DNA of 64,000 nt from Halosegnis longus (GTDB taxonomy: Archaea > Halobacteriota > Halobacteria > Halobacteriales > Haloarculaceae), in NCBI RefSeq assembly GCF_009663395.1, contig NZ_QKNW01000001.1, positions 1,922,001 through 1,986,000 on the forward strand, given 5' to 3'. Below, one piece after another: positions 41,227 through 49,861 of this stretch. The position numbers were made by a program, and so were the translations under genes. The stretch's first letter is position 1. Each line of letters begins with the position of its first letter. The notes below the pieces were generated by a model that did not search any database, was not told the origin of the DNA, and saw only the letters and a list, made by a program, of their open reading frames with translations.

Positions 41227-41816
41227 CAGACGGGCACCTCCGGGGCCTGTTCGCGGCCGAGCGTCGCGTCGAGATACTGCTCGAACAGCCGGCGAGCCTC
41301 GGCCGGTCGCTCGTCGAGCGCGACCCGGCGGACGTGCGAGCCGTTGATGGCCGTGGCGGCGAACCGCGCGGTGTCCTCGGGATCGACCTCGCGGAACTGG
41401 CCCGCCTCGATGCCGTCACGGATGGTCTCGGCGAGCGTCTCCCGCATCCGGGCGTCCATCTCGGCGAGGCGGTCGCGGTAGGTCTCGGAGTGTGGCGCTT
41501 GGGCCTTCATCGCGAGCAGCGCGATGGCGAAGCTGCCGTCGCTTTCCTCTGCGGGCCCGAACAGCGCCTCGACGAAGGTGTCGAGCCGCTCGCGAGGGTC
41601 GGCGGCCTCACACGCGAGCCGGGAGTCGAACCGCGCGATGGTCCAGTCGAGAAACGACTCCAGCAGCTCCTCCTTCGTGTCGTAGTGGTAGTGGAGGGCC
41701 GCCTTCGATTTGTCCCACTCGTCGGCGATACGCTGCATCGTGAGGTCGGCGTAGCCGTGCTCGCACAGCGCACGCGAGGTCGCGGCCATCACCGCCGCCT
41801 CCGTCTCGTCGTCCAT
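41226..41816 (-). CDS. TetR/AcrR-family regulator of the MATE pump
   Basis: 196 aa. N-terminal HTH: VMAATSRALCEHGYADLTMQRIADEWDKSKAALHYHYDTKEELLESFLD (about residues 9-57), exactly the TetR HTH with the Y-x-Y/HY-F tail. C-terminal ligand-binding helices. It is directly followed by MATE and preceded by a perfect palindrome at its promoter, so it probably represses itself and the pump until an inducer binds. Confidence 0.92.
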   Translation of the reverse strand: MDDETEAAVMAATSRALCEHGYADLTMQRIADEWDKSKAALHYHYDTKEELLESFLDWTIARFDSRLACEAADPRERLDTFVEALFGPAEESDGSFAIALLAMKAQAPHSETYRDRLAEMDARMRETLAETIRDGIEAGQFREVDPEDTARFAATAINGSHVRRVALDERPAEARRLFEQYLDATLGREQAPEVPV

Positions 41817-41824
41817 CTACCCTA

Positions 41825-41842
41825 ACTGACTAACTAGTCAGT
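41825..41842 (-). promoter_or_regulatory. TetR operator, perfect 8-bp arms
   Basis: ACTGACTA-AC-TAGTCAGT, perfect apart from the 2-bp centre, lies 9-26 nt upstream of the tetR start, overlapping the region where RNA polymerase starts. Size and place are typical of an autoregulated TetR operator. Confidence 0.75.
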
Positions 41843-41946
41843 CAAGTAGTTTGCGGAGCCGGAACGCTCGGCGTGAGCGACGGGAGCGGTGAGAAGAGTA
41901 CGCGGCAGTGAGGCGGCGCGCGTGCGCCAGCAGAGATGTCGTGCGA

Positions 41947-42144
41947 TTACGCGGCAGCGTAGGCGGCGCTTCGCTGCTTGCGGGTGATGTAGCCGGCGAT
42001 GCGGTTGCGGACGCCCTTCGACTCGACGTTCGTGACGGCGGTGACGACCTCCTTGTTGTGCTCGAAGTCGGTGCTGAACGCCTCGTCGTATCGTTCGATG
42101 AGCGCGCGGGCGAGCTTCTTGATGTAGGCCGGTTTGATAGGCAT
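41947..42144 (-). CDS. rps17e: 30S ribosomal protein S17e
   Basis: 65 aa. [57 protein letters not shown] is the archaeal/eukaryotic S17e fold almost to the residue, with the NxxxSKxxRNxIAGY box. Located just after the DUF447-type gene (49 nt). A small TATA-like element AAGATGCC region precedes it, so it may be transcribed separately from the cofactor operon. Confidence 0.95.
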   Translation of the reverse strand: MPIKPAYIKKLARALIERYDEAFSTDFEHNKEVVTAVTNVESKGVRNRIAGYITRKQRSAAYAAA

Positions 42145-42193
42145 CTTATCAAGAAGGACTCCTTGCCCGGATAAAAAGCGTTCGACTCTCGAA

Positions 42194-42754
42194 CTACTCG
42201 GTCAGCGCCTCGAACCGTCGCCACGCCTCGCGCTCGCGGTTGCCCCCGGCGCGCTCGACCACCGACTCGCAGAAGGCGATTCGCTCGCGTAGCGTCTCGT
42301 CGTCGTAGCCAGCCACGCCGAGCCGGGAGGCCGCGACCGTCGCCTCCACCACCGCGGCGTGAGCGCGCGACACCGTCGGAACGACTCGCTCGCGCACCTC
42401 GCTCGCCTCCACCCGGAGTTCCCAATCGACCCACTTGGTGCCGTCCTCCTCGCCCGCGTCCGTCTGTGCGACGCGCACCTCGGCCCACGCGCTCGCGGAC
42501 GCGAGTATCGGCTCCTCTTCCTCGCGTATCGAGCAGGCCGCCTCCACGAAGTCGACGGGGTCGCGCGTGAACTGGACGTAGCCGCGCCCGCGCTCACGGA
42601 AGTTGCGCCACGTCCGGGTCCGACCCCACGTCCGTGCCGTCGCCGGGTCGCCCGCGTGGACGCCGAGCGCGGCCACGTTCCAGCGGTCGTTCGGCCCGCG
42701 GGTCGTCACCACGGTCTCCGTCACGCCGTCCCAGTCGGCCGGCCAGTCGCTCAC
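42194..42754 (-). CDS. DUF447-family flavin-binding-fold protein
   Basis: 186 aa. GTG start overlaps the stop of the upstream gene by 4 nt (GTGA). DUF447 has a split-barrel, flavin-reductase-like fold. The [34 protein letters not shown] opening and the [16 protein letters not shown] motif match this family. In methylotrophs, DUF447 genes sit in tetrahydromethanopterin clusters; in haloarchaea the function is open. Last member of the cofD-led unit. Confidence 0.82.
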   Translation of the reverse strand: MSDWPADWDGVTETVVTTRGPNDRWNVAALGVHAGDPATARTWGRTRTWRNFRERGRGYVQFTRDPVDFVEAACSIREEEEPILASASAWAEVRVAQTDAGEEDGTKWVDWELRVEASEVRERVVPTVSRAHAAVVEATVAASRLGVAGYDDETLRERIAFCESVVERAGGNREREAWRRFEALTE

Positions 42755-43584
42755 ACGGACAACCCCCGTTCGAGGGCGACGTACAGCGACGCACACGTAA
42801 TGTCGGCCGTCGTCCCCGGATTGATTCCCCGCTCAACGAACTCCTCGGCCACCCGTTCGGGGTCCTCCTCCCCGTCGAGACAGGCCTGTGCCCGGCGGGT
42901 CGCCTCCCGCGCCGCCTTCGGCCCGGACTGCTGGCGCACGAACCCGTCTTCTTCCGCGGCGAGCAGTCGCAGGAATGCGCGGCTCGCGCGGTCCAGCACG
43001 GGACCGTCGCCGTCGAGGATGCGGTCGGCCTCGCGGAACGCCCGCGGGAAGCCGTTCGTCCACTCGGCGGCGTTGCCGTCACTCTCCGAGTGGACCATCA
43101 CGTCGTACAGGGTCACGCCGTTGCGTTCGAGGGCCGGAACGGCGTCGCTCCCGCGTCTGGCGTCTAACTCGTCCAGCTCGGCCGGCGGGTCGGCGAGCGC
43201 CACGTCGACGTGTTCGAAGGCGCGATAGAAGCCGGCGGCGTCGGCCACCGTGGTCGCCTCGCACACCTCGCGCACGCCGTCGCGCGTCAGCTCGCCCGCG
43301 CCCGCAGCCCGGACGAGTGGCACGAGCAGGAGCAGACAGCCGAACTGCGTGTTGCCGCCCTCCTGTTCGGCCATGCCCGCGACGGCGGTCTCGAAGGCCT
43401 CGCCGACCGGCTCACCCGCGGCGGCCGCGCGAAGCCCTTCGCCCGCCCCGACCGAACCCGCGAGGAAGTGTTCGAACCGGAGGTCCTCGTGGTCGCGGTG
43501 GCGGTCGACGTTTCCCGGCTTCGGTGTGCCGGCGACTTCGAGCAGGAGCGCGAGCTCTGCCTGCTCGGCGTGGGTTCGACTCAC
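42751..43584 (-). CDS. CitG-like triphosphoribosyl-dephospho-CoA synthase family protein
   Basis: 277 aa, all-helical CitG/MdcB fold: TPKPGNVDRHRDHEDLRFEHFLAGSV (about residues 20-45) and QEGGNTQFGCLLLLVPLVRA are the two ATP/Mg-binding regions; NGVTLYDVMVHSESDGNAAEWTNGF and the C-terminal GINPGTTADITCASLYVALE follow. In bacteria CitG makes the citrate-lyase prosthetic group. Haloarchaea have no citrate lyase here, so the archaeal subfamily must act elsewhere, possibly in a cofactor path. It overlaps both neighbours by 4 nt. Confidence 0.85.
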   Translation of the reverse strand: MSRTHAEQAELALLLEVAGTPKPGNVDRHRDHEDLRFEHFLAGSVGAGEGLRAAAAGEPVGEAFETAVAGMAEQEGGNTQFGCLLLLVPLVRAAGAGELTRDGVREVCEATTVADAAGFYRAFEHVDVALADPPAELDELDARRGSDAVPALERNGVTLYDVMVHSESDGNAAEWTNGFPRAFREADRILDGDGPVLDRASRAFLRLLAAEEDGFVRQQSGPKAAREATRRAQACLDGEEDPERVAEEFVERGINPGTTADITCASLYVALERGLSV

Positions 43585-44312
43585 GCGCGAGTCACCTCCG
43601 GCAGCGCGTCGTGGACCCGTTCGAGCACGCGCGGGCTGTCCGACGGTCGCCCGACGCTCACGGCGTCGGCCCCGTAGTCGAGATACTCGCGGACGGTCGC
43701 TCGGTCGCGCACCCCGTTGTTCGCGATGAGAAAGCAGTCGCAGGCGTCGGCGATGTCACCGACGACCGACTCGGTGTCCATGCAGTCGACGTGGAGACAG
43801 TCGGCACCCGCGGCTTCGAGGTCGCTGGCGAGGGTCGGCAGGTCGACACCGGTCTCGGCGCGCAGTTTCACCCCGACTGCCGCACCGGTCTCGCTGGCGA
43901 CGCGGACGTACTCACGGAGTCGGTCCGTGTCTCGCAGGAGCGTCTCGCCGGCCCCGACCGCACAGAGTTCCTCCTGTCGGCAGTGGGCGTTCACCTCCAG
44001 TATCGCATCGCGGTCGGCGGCGACGCGGGCCGCCTCGCGGAGCGGGTCGGTGCTCGTCGCCCGGACGTTTACACCGGGTCGGAGAGCCACGTCCGCGAGC
44101 GCCGCGAGCTGGTCGTCGATGAACGCAATCGGGTCCGCGGGGAGAAACTCCGAGCGGTCGCGGGCCACCAGTTCGCGGGCGGCCTCGCGGGTCGACGCGT
44201 CGAGCGAGACGCCACCCACGAACGCACAGCCGGCCCACTCGCTCCCGGCTTCGGCCCACGCGGCGTCGGCCTCACCGGAGAGCGACGCGAGCGCGAGCGG
44301 CGGCGTGAACAT
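43581..44312 (-). CDS. Dus-like TIM-barrel flavoprotein
   Basis: 243 aa. Related to tRNA-dihydrouridine synthase / dihydroorotate dehydrogenase barrels, but shorter than true Dus proteins (about 300-350 aa) and without the C-terminal RNA-binding helices. The sequence EVNAHCRQEELCAVGAGETLL holds the active-site-type Cys, KLRAETGVDLPTLASDLEAAG the substrate lysine, and NNGVRDRATVREYLDYGADAVSVGRP the FMN phosphate site. An RNA role is unlikely; a small-molecule reductase is possible. It shares one base with cofD and overlaps CitG by 4 nt. Confidence 0.8.
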   Translation of the reverse strand: MFTPPLALASLSGEADAAWAEAGSEWAGCAFVGGVSLDASTREAARELVARDRSEFLPADPIAFIDDQLAALADVALRPGVNVRATSTDPLREAARVAADRDAILEVNAHCRQEELCAVGAGETLLRDTDRLREYVRVASETGAAVGVKLRAETGVDLPTLASDLEAAGADCLHVDCMDTESVVGDIADACDCFLIANNGVRDRATVREYLDYGADAVSVGRPSDSPRVLERVHDALPEVTRA

Positions 44313-45304
44313 CAGGTCACCTCCCCGAGTGCGCGCTCGACGGCACGCGCGACCCGGGCGCTGTCCTCCGGCGTATCGAGTGTCGTGTCGGTGCGGACGG
44401 TCGGACGCGCGAGGTCGGTGTCGTCTTCGGCGTCGAGGACGAACGCGTCGGCGAACTCGTACACCGAGGCGACGCCGGCGGTCGACGGCTCGCGACCCGT
44501 CGCGGCCATCAGCTTCCCGGCGGGGCCGGAAAACACCTCGTCGCCGACGAACGGGGAGACGGCGACGACGGGCGTCGAACCGAGCGCCTCGCGGAACGAT
44601 TCCATCGCGAGCATCGGGCCGAGTGAGGTAACCGGATTCGACGGGCCGATGACCACCGGCTCGGCGAGCGCGTCCACCACCTCGGGCGTCGGCTCGGCCT
44701 CGTCTGCCCCCCGGAACTCCACCTCCTCGACGGCCGGTTCTCCGCCGTTCGCGACCCACCACTCCTGGAAGTGCTGTTCGCCGTCGGGCGTGTGGATGAT
44801 GGTCGCGACGGGGTCGTCGCTCATCGGGAGAATCGTGCGCTCGACGCCGAGCGCCTCGCGCAACACGGCCGTCGCCTCGGTCAGGGTGTCGCCCTCGTCC
44901 AGCCGGCCCGTCCGGGTGAGGTGGACGGCGCGGTCGCGGTCGCCGATGAGCATGAACTCACCGACGCCCGAGAACCGTCGCCAGCGGGCGAGTCGCCGAC
45001 CGCTCGTCTGTGCCTCGGCGTCGAGATACCGGGGGTCGGTTCCGAGTCCGGCGCGCTCGGCGAACTCGTGGAGCGCGTCGTGGGTTTCGGTCGTCTCGTC
45101 GGCGAGTCCCCACCACGTCTCGGTGTCGAGTTCGCCGGCGTCGGCAAACAGTTGCGTATCGAGGTCCGGACAGACGAGGTGGCCCGCGAGTTCGACGTCG
45201 TCGCCGGTGTTGGCGACCACGGGCGTGTCGGCGGGCGGAAACGTCGCTGCGGCTCCGTGGAGGAGTTTCGGCGTCCCCGTGCCGCCGGCGAGGAACGTTA
45301 CCAT
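44312..45304 (-). CDS. cofD: 2-phospho-L-lactate transferase (CofD), coenzyme F420 synthesis
   Basis: 330 aa. Joins the phosphoenolpyruvyl or lactyl-guanosine-diphosphate activated acid to Fo to form (dehydro)F420-0. The sequences [15 protein letters not shown] (about residues 4-18), [32 protein letters not shown] and [15 protein letters not shown] (about 222-236) fit the family, with the dinucleotide-binding GxGxxxL. First gene of a tightly overlapping set (Dus-like, CitG-like, DUF447). The divergent HD gene lies 89 nt away. Confidence 0.95.
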   Translation of the reverse strand: MVTFLAGGTGTPKLLHGAAATFPPADTPVVANTGDDVELAGHLVCPDLDTQLFADAGELDTETWWGLADETTETHDALHEFAERAGLGTDPRYLDAEAQTSGRRLARWRRFSGVGEFMLIGDRDRAVHLTRTGRLDEGDTLTEATAVLREALGVERTILPMSDDPVATIIHTPDGEQHFQEWWVANGGEPAVEEVEFRGADEAEPTPEVVDALAEPVVIGPSNPVTSLGPMLAMESFREALGSTPVVAVSPFVGDEVFSGPAGKLMAATGREPSTAGVASVYEFADAFVLDAEDDTDLARPTVRTDTTLDTPEDSARVARAVERALGEVT

Positions 45305-45361
45305 ACCCGTGTTCGTTCACCCGTCGGCTTGGGGGTTTCGTCGTCTCACTCGCGAATCCGA

Positions 45362-45374
45362 ACGGCCAAACCGT
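45362..45374 (+). promoter_or_regulatory. inverted repeat ACGG-CCAAA-CCGT upstream of the HD gene
   Basis: ACGGCCAAACCGT, 20-32 nt before ATG 45394, in the place where the TATA box is expected; no good TATA is visible. It contains the same GGCCAAAC octamer as elsewhere. Confidence 0.3.
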
Positions 45375-45393
45375 CCCCGCCCGACACGCCGGT

Positions 45394-46545
45394 ATGAACG
45401 CCATCAAGGACTCCGTCCACGACTGGATACCCCTCGATTCGGTCGCGACGGACCTACTCGACACGGCGGCCTTCCAGCGGCTCCGTCACATCAAGCAGCT
45501 CTCGACCGTCCGGCTCGTCTACCCGTCTGCCTCGCACACCCGCTTCGAACACTCGCTCGGCGTCTACCACCTCGCTCGCACCGCCCTCGACTCGCTGGGG
45601 ATCGACGACGACCGCGCGAAGGCCGTCCGGGCGGCCGCGCTGCTTCACGACGTCGGCCACGGCCCGTACGGCCACCAGACGGAGACGGTCATCAAACGCC
45701 ACACCGGCCGCGACCACGACGAACTCGGCGACCTGCTGTACGAGACGGAACTCGCGGGCGTGCTCGACGCCCACGACATCGACCCCGACCGCGTGGCCGC
45801 GCTCGTCCGCGGAGAGCGACCGCTCGGTCAGCTCGTCGCCGGCGAACTCGACGTGGACCGGATGGACTACCTGGTGCGGGACGCCCACCACACGGGCGTG
45901 CCGTACGGCACAATCGACCACGGCCGGCTGGTGCGTGACCTCCGACTGCGCGACGACCAACTCGTGCTCGCGGAGGGGAACGTCCAGACGGCCGAGTCGC
46001 TGCTGCTCGCCCGGACGCTGATGGACGGGACGGTGTATCGCCACCACGTCTCGCGCATCGCTGGCGCGATGCTCGAGCGCGCCTGTGAACGCCTGCTCGA
46101 CGGCGACACCGACATCGAGACGTTCGCGCGGATGGCCGACCACGACCTGCTCGTCGCCCTCCGGAAGAACGTGCCCGACCTCGGCGGGCGCATCGAACGC
46201 CGCGACCTCTACAAGCGCGCCGTGTGGGCCGGCCTCGACACCGTCCCCGACGCCCTGACCGACCTCTCGCGGGCCGACGAGCGACAGGCCGCCCGCGAAA
46301 TCGCCGACCGCGCCGGCGTCGACCGCGAACACGTCATCGTGGACGTGCCATCGCGGCCGAAGCTGAAGGAGTCCCGGACCCGGGTCGTCGTCGGGGGCGT
46401 CGTCCAGCGACTCGAACAGGCCTCCGACCTCGTCTCCGCGCTGCGGGCGACCCGGCGCTCGCAGTGGCGACTCGGCGTCTACGCGCCGGCGGCCGACCAG
46501 TCGGCCGTCCACACCGCCGCCCGGGAGGTGTTCGGCCTGCCGTGA
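45394..46545 (+). CDS. HD-superfamily phosphohydrolase
   Basis: 383 aa. HD motif ALLHDVGHGPYGHQTE (about residues 85-100), preceded by RLRHIKQLSTVRLVYPSASHTRFEHSLGV (H...HD ligands), and later ELDVDRMDYLVRDAHHTGV, whose Asp completes the metal site. This SAMHD1/dGTPase-like arrangement fits the YdhJ subgroup of dNTP or nucleotide phosphohydrolases. It is the only HD enzyme here. ATG 45394 was chosen because MNAIKDSVHDWIPLD is the family's usual first strand. Confidence 0.9.
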   Translation: MNAIKDSVHDWIPLDSVATDLLDTAAFQRLRHIKQLSTVRLVYPSASHTRFEHSLGVYHLARTALDSLGIDDDRAKAVRAAALLHDVGHGPYGHQTETVIKRHTGRDHDELGDLLYETELAGVLDAHDIDPDRVAALVRGERPLGQLVAGELDVDRMDYLVRDAHHTGVPYGTIDHGRLVRDLRLRDDQLVLAEGNVQTAESLLLARTLMDGTVYRHHVSRIAGAMLERACERLLDGDTDIETFARMADHDLLVALRKNVPDLGGRIERRDLYKRAVWAGLDTVPDALTDLSRADERQAAREIADRAGVDREHVIVDVPSRPKLKESRTRVVVGGVVQRLEQASDLVSALRATRRSQWRLGVYAPAADQSAVHTAAREVFGLP

Positions 46546-46618
46546 CAACGTTCGCGGGAAGCGACGACACTTAGCCGTCACAGACGGACCGTCGGGTAAC
46601 GACCGCTCTCGCTCTCGC

Positions 46619-47395
46619 ATGCTCACCGACCAACCCCTCGCCGCCGCCCGTCTCGACGGAATCGCTCTCAAGCCCCACGAGCACGACCTCTCGCGTGCCA
46701 CAGACCTCGACGCGGACCTGCTCAACGTCGACTACGAGGGCCGCGAGGCGTTTCCCGACGCCGACGCGCTCGCTCGCCTCGCCGACGGCCACGACCTCCG
46801 GGTGACGACGCCCGTGCGCGCCGACGGCTTCGACCCGCTGGGCGACGACTCGCGCCTCCCGCTTGCGGCCGGCGAACGCGTCCTCGTCGCCGGCAATCCG
46901 ACGTATCTCACCGACGCCGAACAGGAGCGCGCTGTCGCGCCACGACTCGGCGCTGCCCGCGAACAGGCTCCCGAGGCGTGGGTCGGAACCGAGGGGGTCG
47001 AGCGCATCGCGATGGCCGCCGGCGGGCCGCAGTACGAACTCCTCTCGCGGGGGACGCGCCGCGAGGTGCGCGCGCTCCGCGCGGCCGGCTTCGAGGCCGA
47101 AATCGCCCTCTACGCGCCGGTCGTCCTCACCGACGACGAGGACGCGCTCCTCGATGCGGTGGGAAGCTACGCCTCCCGGCGCGGCCCGGTTCGCCGCGCG
47201 CTCCCCGAGGACGGGGCCACCGACGCGACCGCAACCGGTCGCGCCCGCGAGGTGCTCACCAGCGCAGTGCCGGACTTCGCGCTCGTCGGTACGCCCGAGA
47301 CGGTCGGCGACCGCGTCTCGGAACTGAAGGACGCCGGTGTCGACACCGTCGTCGGCTATCCGGCCCGCGGTTTCGACGCGGTGCTGGACCGATAG
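46619..47395 (+). CDS. luciferase-like family protein (F420/FMN TIM barrel), haloarchaeal
   Basis: 258 aa. The C-terminal FALVGTPETVGDRVSELKDAGVDTVVGYPARGFDAVL (about residues 219-257) is the signature of bacterial-luciferase-like oxidoreductases that use F420 or FMN. The N-terminal half is divergent and shorter than in the usual 330-aa enzymes. CofD lies 2.3 kb upstream on the other strand, which agrees with F420 availability but gives no functional proof. Substrate unknown. Confidence 0.65.
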   Translation: MLTDQPLAAARLDGIALKPHEHDLSRATDLDADLLNVDYEGREAFPDADALARLADGHDLRVTTPVRADGFDPLGDDSRLPLAAGERVLVAGNPTYLTDAEQERAVAPRLGAAREQAPEAWVGTEGVERIAMAAGGPQYELLSRGTRREVRALRAAGFEAEIALYAPVVLTDDEDALLDAVGSYASRRGPVRRALPEDGATDATATGRAREVLTSAVPDFALVGTPETVGDRVSELKDAGVDTVVGYPARGFDAVLDR

Positions 47396-47425
47396 CGCGA
47401 AGTGACGGGCGACGGACTCGGGGGT

Positions 47426-48523
47426 ATGCACGTCGCCGTCGTCGGCGGCGGGGCGGTCGGGGTCACGCTCGCCCACGACCTCGCGCCCGACGCCACCGTC
47501 ACGCTCTACGAGGCCGACAGCGTCGCCAGCGGAGCGACGGGTCGCGCCGCCGGGCTCTGTTACGACGCCTTCTCCGACCGCCGCGATGCCCGCATCGCCC
47601 GGCGCGCACTCGTCCGCTTTCGCGAAGCCGACGCTCTCACCGACTGCCCGTACGTCTGGCTCGCCCGCGACACCGGCGAGGACCGGGACGCCCGCCGCGC
47701 GAGCGAGATTCGCGAGCAAGCCGCACTCATGCGCGACCGCGGTGTCGACGCGACGACTCTCGATGGGGCCGAACTCGGCGAGCGATTCCCCGCTCTCGTC
47801 ACGGACGACGTTGCCGTCGCGGCCGTCGCGGAGTCGGCCGGTCACGTCGACCCCGGACGGTACACGACGGAGACGGCCGACCGCGCCCGCGAGCGCGGCG
47901 TCGAGATTCGCGAGAACACGCCGGCGGAGGTCACCGCCGAGGGTGACATTGCGACCGACGACGGTATCGCGGGGTACGACGCGGTCGTCGTCGCTGCGGG
48001 CGCACACACCCGTGCCGTGGTGTCGGATGTCGCACCGATTCCGGTCAAGCCGTACCGGGTGCAGGCGCTCGTGACCGACCCAGTCGAGCGCGAACTGCCG
48101 ATGTTGTTCGACGCGTCGGGCGGCTACTATCTCCGCTCGCGCGAGGGTGGCATCCTCGTCGGGGACGGCACCCTCCCCGAGGAGCAGGACCCCGACGACT
48201 GGACGCGCGAGGCCGACGACTGGTTTCGGGCCGACGCGACCGGGTATCAGGAACGGGCACTCGGCGAGTCGTGGCCGGAGGCGCGGTCGTGGGCCGGCCT
48301 CTGCACCGCGACCCCGGACGGCGACCCGCTGGTGGGCGAACTCCAGTCGGGCGTGTACGTCGCGACCGGCTGGCAGGGCCACGGCTTCATGCGCGCCCCG
48401 GCCATCGCGGAGCGACTGGCGGCTCAGGTGCTCGGCGAGGAGTGGTCGGCGTTCGACCCGACGCGCTTCGGTGGCGACGAGTCGTTCGAAATCGTCGAAG
48501 GAATGGACGTGGAGCGGCGGTAG
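47426..48523 (+). CDS. DAO-family FAD-dependent oxidoreductase
   Basis: 365 aa. N-terminal MHVAVVGGGAVGVTLAHDLA (dinucleotide site) and YEADSVASGATGRAAGL. The C-terminal GTLPEEQDPDDW, GLCTATPDGDPLVGEL and YVATGWQGHGFMRAPAIAERLA are of the D-amino-acid oxidase/sarcosine oxidase/glycine oxidase type, the last being the FAD C-terminal site. Oxidises an amino acid or N-methyl amine; the exact substrate is not clear. ATG 47426 is preferred to an upstream GTG because it precedes the Rossmann strand directly. Confidence 0.87.
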   Translation: MHVAVVGGGAVGVTLAHDLAPDATVTLYEADSVASGATGRAAGLCYDAFSDRRDARIARRALVRFREADALTDCPYVWLARDTGEDRDARRASEIREQAALMRDRGVDATTLDGAELGERFPALVTDDVAVAAVAESAGHVDPGRYTTETADRARERGVEIRENTPAEVTAEGDIATDDGIAGYDAVVVAAGAHTRAVVSDVAPIPVKPYRVQALVTDPVERELPMLFDASGGYYLRSREGGILVGDGTLPEEQDPDDWTREADDWFRADATGYQERALGESWPEARSWAGLCTATPDGDPLVGELQSGVYVATGWQGHGFMRAPAIAERLAAQVLGEEWSAFDPTRFGGDESFEIVEGMDVERR

Positions 48524-48934
48524 CTACTCGTCGTCGGCCGCCGTCTCCAGCTTCGGCACCTCGACGTGGAGCGTGCCGGCGGCGGTCAGCGTCGCCTCGG
48601 CGGCCTCGGGGTCGACGCTCCCGTCCGGGAGCTCCGCACGGCCTTCGAGCGTCAGCCCGCGGCCGGGAAACACCATCTCGAACTCCTCGCTCGCGTCCCG
48701 AAAGCGGTCGAGCCGCACCTCGACGCCGCCGTCCTCGAACCGCACCTGTACGTCCTCCATCTCGACGCCGGGCGCGTCGAAGACGACGAGATACGCGTCG
48801 TCGCTCTCCAGCACGTCGGCGACGAGCGGCCGCTCCTCCTGCACGCGCGAGGAAACCTGCCCGGCCCGCGAGAGCAGTTGCTTGCCGAGCGACTCGCCCA
48901 TCTCCTGGATGTCGATGTCCGGGCGGTCGCTCAT
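48524..48934 (-). CDS. Hsp20/alpha-crystallin-family small heat-shock protein
   Basis: 136 aa. The alpha-crystallin domain covers about 35-130: RPLVADVLESDDAYLVVFDAPGVEMEDVQVRFEDGGVEVRLDR, and GRGLTLEGRAELPDGSVDPEAAEATLTAAGTLHVEVPK, which includes the A-x-x-x-n-G-x-L core. The C-terminal I-x-I/V motif for oligomerisation is not obvious (the end is KLETAADDE). Stop abuts the DAO stop. The start overlaps the following small zinc gene by 4 nt. Confidence 0.87.
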   Translation of the reverse strand: MSDRPDIDIQEMGESLGKQLLSRAGQVSSRVQEERPLVADVLESDDAYLVVFDAPGVEMEDVQVRFEDGGVEVRLDRFRDASEEFEMVFPGRGLTLEGRAELPDGSVDPEAAEATLTAAGTLHVEVPKLETAADDE

Positions 48935-49089
48935 GCGTCGAGTTCCTCCAGCCCGTCGGCGTGGCCACAGTACGGACAGGTGAACGCCTCGACACCCGTG
49001 CCGTCCGGCATGTCGTACGTGTAGTGGAGATTGAACATATCCAAATCGCAGTCGTCGCGGGTACAGACGACTTCTAGGGTTGCTGGCAT
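48931..49089 (-). CDS. 52-aa zinc-ribbon protein (DUF7559-like)
   Basis: MPATLEVVCTRDDCDLDMFNLHYTYD, then a second knuckle FTCPYCGHADGLEELDA. The first site is Cys-x4-Cys (9 and 14), the second C-x2-C (38 and 41). Four cysteines can hold one zinc. Translationally coupled by 4 nt to the Hsp20 gene downstream, so the two may function together. Haloarchaea-specific family of unknown role. Confidence 0.78.
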   Translation of the reverse strand: MPATLEVVCTRDDCDLDMFNLHYTYDMPDGTGVEAFTCPYCGHADGLEELDA

Positions 49090-49177
49090 ACGCCGGCCTA
49101 CGCTCGCTTGGCTCTTGAACGTCCCGGCCACTTCCGTTGCCAGTACGGTTTTGCCCGTGCCACGAGAACGACGAGTG

Positions 49178-49861
49178 ATGACAACCGCACTGTTCGTCGT
49201 GAGCGAAGAGGGGTACTGGGGCGAAGAATGTGCAGAGCCGCTGACGACGCTCGAAGAGGCGGGCGTCGACGTGACCGTCGCGACGCCGTCGGGCGGCAAA
49301 CCGGTCGTCGACGAGCGGTCCGTCGATCCCGACAACGTCGGCGAGGACACGGCCGCGTTCGCGATGGGCGTCCACGAGGACAACGAGGCGATGAACGACC
49401 CCGTCCCGATTGCGACGGTCGAGGCCGACGACTACGACACCGTCGTCTTCCCCGGCGGCCACGGCACCGAGTGGGACGTGAACCAGGACCGCGACGCCCG
49501 GCGACTGCTCCGCGACACGGCAAACGGCGCAGACGGCACGGCACTCGTCGTCTGTCACGCCGTCGGCATCCTCGCGTTTACTCGGACCCACGACGGGGGA
49601 TTCCTCGTCGACGGGCGCAACGTCACCGGCTTCCCCAACGAGTGGGAGGAAGGCATCGTCGACGAGCACGACCGCATGCCCGACGGGCGCAAGCTCCCCT
49701 ACTGGGTCGAAGACGAGGTGAAAGCCGCCGGCGGCAACTGGGACGCCGAACTCGACGCCGACACGTCAGTCACCGTCGACGGCGACCTGATTACGGCCCG
49801 CGGTCCCGGCTCCTCGGAGGCCGCCGGCGAGACGCTGCTGGCCGAGCTGGGGCTCGACTGA
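49178..49861 (+). CDS. DJ-1/PfpI-family protein (class I glutamine-amidotransferase fold)
   Basis: 227 aa. The nucleophile elbow VVCHAVGILAFT (Cys about residue 125) and the conserved Glu in YWGEECAEPL are those of the Hsp31/YajL/DJ-1 clan; DTVVFPGGHGTEWDV supplies the second site. In haloarchaea these are often annotated as type 1 glutamine amidotransferase-like proteins and may be glyoxalase III or deglycase type. Divergent from the Hsp20/zinc operon. It abuts the convergent UspA gene without a gap. Confidence 0.87.
   Translation: MTTALFVVSEEGYWGEECAEPLTTLEEAGVDVTVATPSGGKPVVDERSVDPDNVGEDTAAFAMGVHEDNEAMNDPVPIATVEADDYDTVVFPGGHGTEWDVNQDRDARRLLRDTANGADGTALVVCHAVGILAFTRTHDGGFLVDGRNVTGFPNEWEEGIVDEHDRMPDGRKLPYWVEDEVKAAGGNWDAELDADTSVTVDGDLITARGPGSSEAAGETLLAELGLD

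Noticed and set aside
42888-45938. 1016-codon open frame on the plus strand
   Set aside because: It is Arg/Ser/Pro-rich, without any domain, and lies opposite the overlapping cofD, Dus-like, CitG-like and DUF447 genes. Long antisense open frames are expected in DNA of this GC content.
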